Source: Bacillota bacterium (GTDB taxonomy: Bacteria; Bacillota; GCA-003054495; Carboxydocellales; JAJZTU01). From it: DNA of 5,540 nt. The position numbers and the translations under genes are program-made. Every line of letters begins with the position of its first letter. Position 1 is the stretch's first letter. The notes under the pieces are model-generated. The model was not told the DNA's origin, did not search any database, and worked only from the letters and a program-made list of their open reading frames with translations. Shown here in pieces: positions 1 to 4,107 of the stretch. Where the stretch lies: assembly GCA_021848765.1 (NCBI GenBank), contig JAJZTU010000233.1, positions 1 to 5,540 on the forward strand, given 5' to 3'.

Positions 1-172
1 CCAGGGTCAATCCGGCCTGGGTGGCCAGAACCCCATAGACCAAACCGTAGGAAAAGATCCCCATAGCCAGGGGCAAGGCTTCTTTAAACCCCAGAACAAA
101 GTCCCGTCCATCCCAACTTTGCCCCTTTACCTCACCTTCTTCAAGTCTCAAAACCTCTTCCTTAACGGTCAT
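1..172 (-). CDS. azlC: AzlC-family branched-chain amino acid permease, N-terminal part (cut by window edge)
   Basis: The first 57 residues of a membrane protein can be read; the rest lies beyond the left edge. A short charged N-terminus (about residues 1-25, rich in Glu and Lys) is followed by GFKEALPLAMGIFSYGLVYG and then a hydrophobic stretch with VLATQAGLTL. This pattern, with Pro and paired Gly in the first membrane segment and a following A-x-x-A-G-L, is typical of AzlC, the large subunit of the AzlCD branched-chain amino acid exporter. The ATG start (170-172) has a GGAGG at 181-185, 8 nt upstream. It lies inside the end of the TrmB regulator gene, overlapping it by 11 nt, so the two are probably co-transcribed and translationally coupled. 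AzlC usually works with a small partner, AzlD, which would be expected further left outside the window. Family assignment is good; the substrate is inferred from the family. Confidence 0.85.
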   Translation of the reverse strand, partial: MTVKEEVLRLEEGEVKGQSWDGRDFVLGFKEALPLAMGIFSYGLVYGVLATQAGLTL

Positions 173-1013
173 CTGCCCAGCCTCCCCCCAACCTGCGAAC
201 CTCCTGCTCATCCAGGCCCAGAAACTCAGCCCTAACCCGGTCCAATTCTTCTTCCAATTCCCGCCGCAGTTCACCGCCGAACCGGATCATAACTTTATTT
301 AAGCAAATATCGTGGAGAATATAATCCTCTGCCATATTTACAAATCCCTGATCCCCGGTCCAGGTAGCCTGACTGTCATTACCCTGTGAGGCTACCCCAT
401 AAAGAACCTGATAACCGTCCACTACTATTACCAAAGGCCGCCGGTAGGCGCTTTCCGCCAGTACCCGCGCGGCCCGCCGGTGGGCTATAAAGTCACCGGG
501 CAGTTCCCCCGCTTCCCCAAAGGTAATACCTTTTAACTGCACCCCCCGTTGGGCTGCCTTTTCCAGGGCCGGTTTAATTATTGCCAACTCCTCAGCCCAG
601 ATAGATAAAGCGGCCTTACTCTTTGCCCCGTCAATTAAGTCCAGGGACAGGTCCATAATAGCCTTATGACCTTTGAGCACCTTAATGGCCTGGTCCGGAC
701 CTCCCTGGTTCTGTAAACCGGACAGGTTTGTCCCTAACCTGCCTAAAGATTCTATGTACTGTCTTTTTAACCGGTTGACCAGCACTTCCGGGGGCAGTGG
801 ATGGTACGAGGGAGTTTCATCCCGGCCGGTTCGCAGAATGGCTCCTTTTTCCAATAAACTTTGAACCACTTCGTAAATCCTGGAGCGGGGTATCGCTGAA
901 TTCTTGCTGAGTACATAACCGTTCACCGGGAATTCTTTAAGTAAAGACATATAGGCCTTGGCTTCGTATTCGGTGAAGCCAAACTTTTTTAGGTCTTCAA
1001 TTAGGTTATCCAT
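162..1013 (-). CDS. TrmB-family transcriptional regulator
   Basis: This encodes a 283-residue cytoplasmic regulator with the TrmB layout. Residues about 8-66 form a winged helix (FGFTEYEAKAYMSLL, then a recognition region with IPRSRIYEVVQSLLEKG). A short helical linker follows at about 75-102, then a C-terminal effector-binding domain of the TrmB / phospholipase-D-like type at about 108-255. TrmB proteins were first described as sugar-responsive, but many bacterial members have unknown ligands. The start is the internal ATG at 1011-1013, which has TGGAGG at 1019-1024 and a 5-nt A-rich spacer. A longer in-frame GTG start at 1079 is excluded because it would lie between the -35 and -10 boxes of the gene's own promoter. 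The 3' end overlaps the azlC start by 11 nt, so the likely role is local control of that exporter. Some tandem -GGG- and Arg-rich residues mark the C-terminus. The family call is firm; the ligand is unknown. Confidence 0.92.
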   Translation of the reverse strand: MDNLIEDLKKFGFTEYEAKAYMSLLKEFPVNGYVLSKNSAIPRSRIYEVVQSLLEKGAILRTGRDETPSYHPLPPEVLVNRLKRQYIESLGRLGTNLSGLQNQGGPDQAIKVLKGHKAIMDLSLDLIDGAKSKAALSIWAEELAIIKPALEKAAQRGVQLKGITFGEAGELPGDFIAHRRAARVLAESAYRRPLVIVVDGYQVLYGVASQGNDSQATWTGDQGFVNMAEDYILHDICLNKVMIRFGGELRRELEEELDRVRAEFLGLDEQEVRRLGGGWADDR

Positions 1014-1018
1014 TTTTT

Positions 1019-1024
1019 CCTCCA
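1019..1024 (-). promoter_or_regulatory. Ribosome binding site fixing the TrmB start
   Basis: TGGAGG on the minus strand lies five A residues before the ATG at 1013. It decides between this start and the longer in-frame GTG at 1079, which has no Shine-Dalgarno sequence. Confidence 0.85.
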
Positions 1025-1057
1025 GTGTTTGCTTAGAAACCGGCAAAATATCCACCT

Positions 1058-1076
1058 TAGTAGTTATTATAGTAGT
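1058..1076. repeat. Direct repeat TAGTAGT x2, 12-bp period, around the trmB -10 box
   Basis: Two exact copies of TAGTAGT (plus-strand reading) lie at 1058-1064 and 1070-1076. They straddle the -10 box and the predicted start point of the consensus promoter. The position suits an operator for repression, possibly by TrmB itself, but the repeat is short and this is inference. Confidence 0.4.
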
Positions 1077-1094
1077 CACTATTCAAAATGTCAA
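1066..1094 (-). promoter_or_regulatory. Perfect consensus sigma-A promoter for trmB-azlC
   Basis: On the minus strand, TTGACA (1089-1094) and TATAAT (1066-1071) are separated by exactly 17 bp. Both hexamers match the housekeeping sigma-factor consensus. Transcription would begin near 1059, giving a leader of about 45 nt before the ribosome binding site. A promoter this strong in front of a regulator gene suggests the gene is held down by a repressor, plausibly its own product. Confidence 0.88.
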
Positions 1095-1129
1095 TCTTTC
1101 CTAATTCAATGCAATCTTTTCACAACTAC

Positions 1130-1159
1130 TTGACAAGAACCAGTCTTTTCTGATATGTT
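1130..1159 (+). promoter_or_regulatory. Promoter of the marR-family gene (extended -10)
   Basis: TTGACA at 1130-1135 matches the -35 consensus. TATGTT at 1154-1159 serves as the -10 box with an 18-bp spacer, and a TG at 1151-1152 gives an extended -10 (TG-N-TATGTT). The start point would fall near 1166, leaving a leader of about 25 nt. The -10 box lies inside a dyad at 1151-1169, so the promoter is probably repressible. Confidence 0.65.
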
Positions 1160-1169
1160 TTAAATATCA
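1151..1169. promoter_or_regulatory. Dyad over the marR -10 box, candidate operator
   Basis: TGATAT (1151-1156) and ATATCA (1164-1169) form a perfect 6-bp inverted repeat with a 7-bp centre, 19 bp in all. The length and symmetry suit a MarR dimer, and the site covers the -10 box. A second small palindrome, TCAAT-T-ATTGA at 1167-1177, adjoins it. Binding by the adjacent MarR protein is inferred. Confidence 0.5.
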
Positions 1170-1173
1170 ATTA

Positions 1174-1188
1174 TTGAGGTGTCAACTA
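1174..1188. promoter_or_regulatory. Putative MarR operator copy A (TTGA-N4-TCAACTA)
   Basis: TTGA-GGTG-TCAACTA lies in the predicted leader of the marR-family gene, directly before its ATG, and includes the Shine-Dalgarno-like GAGGTG. The same pattern, TTGA-N4-TCAACTA, recurs at 1662-1676 before the next gene. Recurrence of an 11-base pattern at the same kind of site supports a shared regulator, most simply the MarR protein encoded between them. Confidence 0.5.
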
Positions 1189-1190
1189 TC

Positions 1191-1613
1191 ATGAAAGAAG
1201 TGCGAAACGAAAGCATCCAAATCCAACATCTTATCTTCAATCTCTTCTCCATAATAAAAAAACAGGCGGACAGCATCTTTAGAAAACACGGCCTGACCGG
1301 AGCTCAGGTAGGGGTGCTGACCCGGCTTTCCGAAATGGCAGGCAAGCCTATGAACAAGCTTAGTGAAGAGTTATGGTGTGATGTCAGTAACATCACCGGG
1401 GTGGTTGAGCGCCTGGAAAAACAAAATTTAGTCTGGCGTTCCACCCATCCGGAAGACCGCCGAATCAACCTGATTGGCCTAACTTCCCGGGGCCGGACAG
1501 CCCTTGAAGATACTTTACCCGAACATGAAGCAGCATTAATCGAGAGAATAAGCAGGTTGTCTGCGGAAGAACGCCAGACCTTAACTAAAATTCTCACAAA
1601 ACTGGTGGAATAA
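1191..1613 (+). CDS. MarR-family transcriptional regulator
   Basis: This encodes a 140-residue cytoplasmic DNA-binding protein of normal MarR length. Helical dimerisation segments lie at about 5-32 and 108-140. The winged helix spans about 35-100: HGLTGAQVGVLTRLSE, then the recognition helix CDVSNITGVVERLEKQNLV (63-81), then a wing with the hallmark PEDRR (87-91) and ending in GLTSRGR. MarR proteins usually repress their own gene and nearby genes, and are released by phenolic or other small ligands or by cysteine oxidation. The only cysteine here is Cys63, at the start of the recognition helix, so a redox role is possible but unproven. The ATG at 1191 is chosen because GAGGTG at 1176-1181 sits 9 nt upstream; an alternative GTG at 1179 would overlap that site. 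Two candidate operators lie in its promoter region, and one pattern recurs before the next gene. Confidence 0.94.
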   Translation: MKEVRNESIQIQHLIFNLFSIIKKQADSIFRKHGLTGAQVGVLTRLSEMAGKPMNKLSEELWCDVSNITGVVERLEKQNLVWRSTHPEDRRINLIGLTSRGRTALEDTLPEHEAALIERISRLSAEERQTLTKILTKLVE

Positions 1614-1617
1614 AATT

Positions 1618-1644
1618 TACCTACCCTATCAACATGGGTAGGTA
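1618..1644. terminator. Hairpin after marR, possible weak terminator
   Basis: TACCTACCC (1618-1626) and GGGTAGGTA (1636-1644) form a perfect 9-bp stem with a 9-nt loop, starting 4 nt after the marR stop codon. The following sequence is AT-rich (TTAATTAAG) but lacks a clean T-run, so termination may be partial. An operator role cannot be excluded. Confidence 0.45.
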
Positions 1645-1653
1645 TTAATTAAG

Positions 1654-1681
1654 AAAATTGGTTGAAACCTCAACTAATTTT
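1654..1681. promoter_or_regulatory. Large dyad before the small gene, putative MarR operator copy B
   Basis: Arms at 1654-1665 and 1670-1681 form a 12-bp inverted repeat around a 4-nt centre. The only imperfection is a G-T pair. The core, TTGA-AACC-TCAACTA (1662-1676), repeats the pattern found in front of marR at 1174-1188. A weak candidate promoter overlaps it (TTGAAA at 1662-1667, TTTAAC at 1684-1689, 16-bp spacer), so a bound repressor would block it. As RNA, the dyad could also fold into a hairpin ending in a short T-run, so a terminator or attenuator is an alternative. Confidence 0.5.
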
Positions 1682-1706
1682 AATTTAACTAAGGATGGTG
1701 GTAAGT

Positions 1707-1949
1707 ATGAAAAAGTACTATTTTGTCGGAGGCCCTAAAAAAGGTCATGAAAAGGAGTTCTTTCAAAGGCTGGCCAAACTGGGCGGTTCCCCTGCCGGTT
1801 GGACCATATTCCCTCATGCCGGCAAAGACGGCAAAGCCCTGCACATTGTCGAAACCTCCGAAATGGCTGATATCCTAAATCATCTCGGGCATTTCACAGA
1901 CATCTACGAAAGATCGGAGATTGTGGAAGTAGTGGAAAAACCGGTGTGA
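1707..1949 (+). CDS. Small uncharacterised alpha/beta protein (80 aa), candidate MarR target
   Basis: I do not recognise this protein confidently. It is 80 residues, soluble, with no signal peptide or membrane segment. The predicted order is strand (KKYYFVGG, 2-9), helix (KGHEKEFFQRLAKLG, 12-26), strand hairpin (AGWTIFPHAGKDGKALHIVET, split by Gly44), helix (EMADILNHLGHFTDIYE, 52-68) and strand (IVEVVEK, 72-78). A beta-alpha-beta-beta-alpha-beta order suggests a ferredoxin-like or dimeric alpha/beta-barrel fold, loosely resembling DUF3303-type proteins. It has three His (37, 46, 60 region) and no Cys. The start ATG at 1707 has GGTGG 5 nt upstream; an in-frame ATG at 1695 would add four residues and has no suitable ribosome binding site. 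It lies 93 bp behind marR behind a dyad carrying the same pattern as the marR leader, so it is probably controlled by MarR. Confidence 0.75.
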   Translation: MKKYYFVGGPKKGHEKEFFQRLAKLGGSPAGWTIFPHAGKDGKALHIVETSEMADILNHLGHFTDIYERSEIVEVVEKPV

Positions 1950-1969
1950 AACAGATAAAAGTGTTGATT

Positions 1970-2005
1970 ATTACCGGGGAGACATTACCGGGGAGATATT
2001 ACCGG
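1970..2005. repeat. 14-bp tandem repeat, about 2.6 copies, at a convergent gene junction
   Basis: The unit ATTACCGGGGAGAY occurs at 1970-1983 and 1984-1997 with one base difference, followed by a partial copy, ATTACCGG, at 1998-2005. The partial copy includes the stop codon and last Arg codon of the WYL regulator gene. The array fills most of the 49-bp gap between two convergent genes. Slippage duplication of the gene's 3' end is the simplest explanation. Confidence 0.85.
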
Positions 2006-2958
2006 CTCACCGCTGCTTCCAATAGTGCCCTTAATTTGGCTTCCACCTGCCCGCAAACCTCCGGCGGCCCCAACACGGTGACGCCGGGGCTAAACTCTAT
2101 GAGCAAATGCAGGAGAAAGGTTTGTACCGTACCTTGGACAAGTATTTCCCGGGAACCGTCCAGCCTGGATTTTTTTCCGAGAATCAAGGACTTGATTTGG
2201 CTTTCCAGTTCCTTGGAAACATCCGGCCCTGCCAGCAGGGTCACCGGTGCCTCCTCAATCAGTTCCCCCCAGGGTTTCTCCCAATATTCATGCAGGTTAA
2301 AGTCCTGCGGCATTTGATAATGCTGCTCTGTATAGGAAACTTCTTTAATCCGGTCAACCCGGAAGGTTCTGACTTCCCCTCTCAAGTGGCAATAGCCAAC
2401 CAGATACCAAAAGCCCCAATCCCCTATTACCGCATAAGGGTCCACTTGCCTGGCAGTTTCCCGGCCCGATTTATCATACTTAATAACCACACTTCGCTGC
2501 CGGGGAGCCGCCTCCCTTAGGGTGGCAATGATATCCGACCACCGGCCGTAATCAAAGCGTTCCCCTGACCGGTAATACAGGTGATTGAAGCCGGCCCGGG
2601 TAGCTGCCAGGGTATCCCCTGGCAAAACCCGTTCTATCTTGGCCCTGGCCGTTTCTGCCGGAACCCCAAACCCCAAAGCGGTCAGACGTTGTACCTGCTG
2701 CAGTCCCAACAGTACCGCTCCAGCTTCTTCATTGGTCAGCATGAGGGGCGGCATGCGAAAACCGCGCCCCAGGGAATAACCGCCACCTGCCCCTCTGGTG
2801 GTCTCAATGGGGATATGCATATCTTGGAGCATACAAATATAGCGTTGCACCGTCCGCTGGGACACTTCCAGAACTTCTGCCAGTTGAGCGGCAGTAACCT
2901 GCCCCCTGGCCTGGAGAATTTCCAGGATAGTGAGCAGCCGGGTTGAAGGGTTGTACAT
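1999..2958 (-). CDS. WYL-domain transcriptional regulator (YafY type)
   Basis: This encodes a 319-residue regulator with the standard three-part layout. An N-terminal winged helix spans about 5-63, with VTAAQLAEVLEVSQRTVQRY as the helix-turn-helix and GGGYSL (58-63) as the wing. A WYL domain follows at about 155-215, with the defining W184-Y185-L186 in GFWYLVGY and the conserved TFRVDRI (198-204). A C-terminal WCX extension spans about 235-315. WYL domains sense ligands, including nucleic acids in some defence-linked members, and the protein acts as an autoregulator or local regulator. The ATG at 2958 has GGAGG 7 nt upstream. The gene lies 71 bp downstream of the GyrI-like gene on the same strand, so the pair is probably one operon or regulon. 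A palindrome, GAATTAATTC, lies 30 bp upstream. The ligand is unknown, and nothing nearby ties it to phage defence. Confidence 0.96.
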   Translation of the reverse strand: MYNPSTRLLTILEILQARGQVTAAQLAEVLEVSQRTVQRYICMLQDMHIPIETTRGAGGGYSLGRGFRMPPLMLTNEEAGAVLLGLQQVQRLTALGFGVPAETARAKIERVLPGDTLAATRAGFNHLYYRSGERFDYGRWSDIIATLREAAPRQRSVVIKYDKSGRETARQVDPYAVIGDWGFWYLVGYCHLRGEVRTFRVDRIKEVSYTEQHYQMPQDFNLHEYWEKPWGELIEEAPVTLLAGPDVSKELESQIKSLILGKKSRLDGSREILVQGTVQTFLLHLLIEFSPGVTVLGPPEVCGQVEAKLRALLEAAVSR

Positions 2959-2988
2959 GTTCGTTCCTCCGTGCTTGGTGCCGGGTAT

Positions 2989-2998
2989 GAATTAATTC
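2989..2998. promoter_or_regulatory. Palindrome GAATTAATTC before the WYL regulator gene
   Basis: This perfect 10-bp palindrome lies in the 71-bp gap between the GyrI-like and WYL genes, 30 bp before the WYL start. It may be part of an operator. I see no convincing promoter here, so the WYL gene may be transcribed from the upstream gene. A 10-bp AT-rich palindrome can also arise by chance. Confidence 0.25.
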
Positions 2999-3029
2999 TT
3001 TTCCTTGAGGACAGGCAGCAATTATTTCT

Positions 3030-3557
3030 TTACCTGGGGCTGATTTCGTACCGGATGATGGTTTTTTGAACCTTTGCTGTAGGCGTTGTCAGGTATTCTT
3101 CTTCGTGCTGTCCGGCAAGTTGATACCCGTTTTCATTTATGAAGTCATGGAGCCGCTGGACTGTTGGGCCTTCCTCACTATAGGGACCGATATGCAGGAC
3201 TTGAGCCACTATACCATAATGCCAGGTCTCCAACTTAACCTCGACGTCCTGAACTTTTTGCGGAAGTTCTGTGACATCGTTCGGTACCGGCAAGGCCCAG
3301 ATACCGGTCCACTGGTCCTTGGGTACCAGATGGGCATCCGGCCAGCGAGCCCGTAACTTGCCCACTTTGAACTCAACTCCCTGTTTCTTAAGCTCAAACT
3401 TCAGTTTGTAAACTGAGCCGAAAAGGGCCGGCATTGCTTTAGTCATCTCGGCATTTGGATCACCTTTGGTATAAACGACTGCCATCTTTTGTGAGGCCAT
3501 GGTTGTAATTTCCGGTTCAGTTGGTTTTTTTCGCGGCCCGGAAGTTTTGGTTTCCAT
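3030..3557 (-). CDS. Stand-alone GyrI-like small-molecule-binding protein
   Basis: This encodes a 175-residue soluble protein made almost entirely of a GyrI-like (SbmC/AraC effector-binding) domain at about residues 22-172, with no DNA-binding domain. Visible family marks are WTGIWALPVPNDVTELPQK (73-91), ETWHYGIVAQVLHIGPY (110-126), the EEG-TVQRLHDFI helix (128-140), HEEEYLT (151-157), whose Glu residues line the ligand pocket in relatives, and KTIIRYEI (165-172). Relatives bind hydrophobic or cationic compounds, inhibit gyrase in the case of E. coli GyrI, or hydrolyse cyclopropanoid toxins in some members. The start is the ATG at 3557: AGGAGG at 3565-3570 is 7 nt away, whereas for the ATG two codons earlier (3563) it would be only one base away. 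It precedes the WYL regulator gene on the same strand and diverges from a VOC gene, suggesting joint sensing or neutralising of a small molecule. The ligand is unknown. Confidence 0.93.
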   Translation of the reverse strand: METKTSGPRKKPTEPEITTMASQKMAVVYTKGDPNAEMTKAMPALFGSVYKLKFELKKQGVEFKVGKLRARWPDAHLVPKDQWTGIWALPVPNDVTELPQKVQDVEVKLETWHYGIVAQVLHIGPYSEEGPTVQRLHDFINENGYQLAGQHEEEYLTTPTAKVQKTIIRYEISPR

Positions 3558-3564
3558 AAACATC

Positions 3565-3570
3565 CCTCCT
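3565..3570 (-). promoter_or_regulatory. Ribosome binding site fixing the GyrI-like start
   Basis: AGGAGG on the minus strand is followed by 7 nt and then the ATG at 3557. The upstream in-frame ATG (3561-3563) almost touches this site and is unlikely to be used. Confidence 0.8.
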
Positions 3571-3591
3571 GAGTGATTAAAGTGGATGGTT

Positions 3592-3614
3592 TGAAGTAAG
3601 CATATCTTGCTTCA
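3592..3614. promoter_or_regulatory. Inverted repeat in the GyrI/VOC divergent spacer, candidate operator
   Basis: TGAAGTAAG (3592-3600) and CTTGCTTCA (3606-3614) form 9-bp arms with one T-G mismatch around a 5-bp centre. The 23-bp dyad lies 35 bp before the GyrI-like start. It could be an operator for a dimeric regulator such as the nearby WYL protein. No reliable promoter could be placed around it. Confidence 0.4.
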
Positions 3615-3628
3615 GAGTATGGCAAACC

Positions 3629-3638
3629 GGTGGCCACC
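3629..3638. promoter_or_regulatory. Palindrome GGTGGCCACC in the divergent spacer
   Basis: This perfect, GC-rich 10-bp palindrome lies between two larger dyads in the spacer shared by the GyrI-like and VOC genes. It stands out from the AT-rich surroundings. A regulator-binding role is possible but untested. Confidence 0.3.
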
Positions 3639-3676
3639 AAGCTTTTCCTACTCTTGTTACCAGTGTACCACAAAAA

Positions 3677-3695
3677 CACGACAATCTTTGTCGTG
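3677..3695. promoter_or_regulatory. Perfect dyad CACGACAA-TCT-TTGTCGTG before the VOC gene
   Basis: Perfect 8-bp arms flank a 3-bp centre, ending 3 bp before the AAGGAGG ribosome binding site of the VOC gene. It could act as a 19-bp operator for a dimeric regulator. If transcribed, it would form a short stable hairpin next to the ribosome binding site and could affect translation or mRNA stability. It lacks a following T-run, so it is not a normal terminator. Confidence 0.6.
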
Positions 3696-3698
3696 ATT

Positions 3699-3705
3699 AA
3701 GGAGG
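3699..3705 (+). promoter_or_regulatory. Ribosome binding site fixing the VOC start
   Basis: AAGGAGG is followed by 8 nt and the ATG at 3714. It rules out the longer open frame from a GTG at 3630, which would read through the dyad and has no ribosome binding site. Confidence 0.85.
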
Positions 3706-3713
3706 CTTATGTT

Positions 3714-4073
3714 ATGAAAGTAATCAAAACACTTACCCGTCTGTATGTCAGCGATCTAGACTCTGCCTTGCTTTTTTACGAGAACCTGTTAAACGTAAAA
3801 TTAAAACTGCGTTTCAGCTATCCGGAATTAAACTTGGAGTTGGCTGAGGCGGGAAATTTTTTACTGATTGCCGGTTCCGAAGAGGCACTCAAGCCTTTTC
3901 AGGACACTCTGGCTACTTTGCTTGTGGATTCGGTTGAGGAATTCAAGGCGCACCTGGAAGCAAGCGGGGCCAAGGTGCTAAGAGGACCAAGGCAAGTTCC
4001 GACCGGTAAAAATATGACAGTTAAACACCCGGATGGTTCAATAATGGAATACGTTGAGCACTCCCAAACCTAG
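3714..4073 (+). CDS. VOC-superfamily protein (glyoxalase/bleomycin-resistance fold)
   Basis: This encodes a 119-residue protein, the usual length for a single-unit VOC protein with two beta-alpha-beta-beta-beta modules. Module one has RLYVSDLDSALLFYENLL (9-26), module two has VDSVEEFKAHLEASGAKVL (71-89), and the C-terminus has the family ending HPDGSIMEYVEH (105-116), with Glu112 at the usual metal-ligand position. The His normally found five residues before the V-x-D-L motif in metal-binding members is replaced (Leu7 by that alignment), so the metal site looks incomplete. A ligand-binding or drug-sequestering role is therefore as likely as lyase or dioxygenase activity. The gene diverges from the GyrI-like gene across a dyad-rich 156-bp spacer. 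Its substrate cannot be read from sequence. The family call is firm. Confidence 0.92.
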   Translation: MKVIKTLTRLYVSDLDSALLFYENLLNVKLKLRFSYPELNLELAEAGNFLLIAGSEEALKPFQDTLATLLVDSVEEFKAHLEASGAKVLRGPRQVPTGKNMTVKHPDGSIMEYVEHSQT

Positions 4074-4107
4074 CCCCGGCAGAGTTTTGCGGGCAACGAT
4101 TGTTTTT
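4073..4107 (+). terminator. Weak terminator candidate after the VOC gene
   Basis: GCCC-GCA and TGC-GGGC pair to give 7 bp with a 2-nt bulge on the left arm (4073-4094). A five-T run at 4103-4107 follows after 8 nt. The distance from stem to T-run makes this only a moderate candidate. It fills the 33-bp gap between convergent VOC and Lrp genes. Confidence 0.35.

Noticed and set aside
673..864. Open frame on the plus strand opposite the TrmB gene
   Set aside because: It lies entirely antisense to a clear family gene and has no ribosome binding site or recognisable domain.
1304..1597. Open frame on the minus strand opposite the MarR gene
   Set aside because: It is a shadow of the MarR coding sequence, with low-complexity Ser/Arg composition and no family features.
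1191..1949. MarR regulator plus 80-residue protein considered as a toxin-antitoxin pair
   Set aside because: The MarR protein is standard length with a complete winged helix, the genes are 93 bp apart, and the small protein shows no toxin features.
1970..2005. Tandem repeat considered as a CRISPR fragment
   Set aside because: Units are 14 bp and directly abutting, with no spacers and no cas genes nearby.
1946..2946. Several plus-strand open frames opposite the WYL regulator gene
   Set aside because: All overlap a well-supported 319-residue gene and show Pro/Ser-rich shadow composition. The first overlaps the end of the small gene but has no supporting motif.
1999..2958. WYL regulator considered as a marker of an anti-phage defence island
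   Set aside because: No nuclease, helicase, methyltransferase or other defence gene is present in the window; neighbours are metabolic or small-molecule-binding proteins.
3066..3679. Overlapping open frames on both strands around the GyrI-like gene
   Set aside because: The GyrI-like frame carries the family motifs; the others are shadows without motifs or ribosome binding sites.
3630..3713. N-terminal extension of the VOC protein from a GTG, with a hydrophobic LFLLLLPV stretch resembling a signal peptide
   Set aside because: It would be translated through the dyad and the AAGGAGG site. The internal ATG has an ideal ribosome binding site and gives the normal family length.
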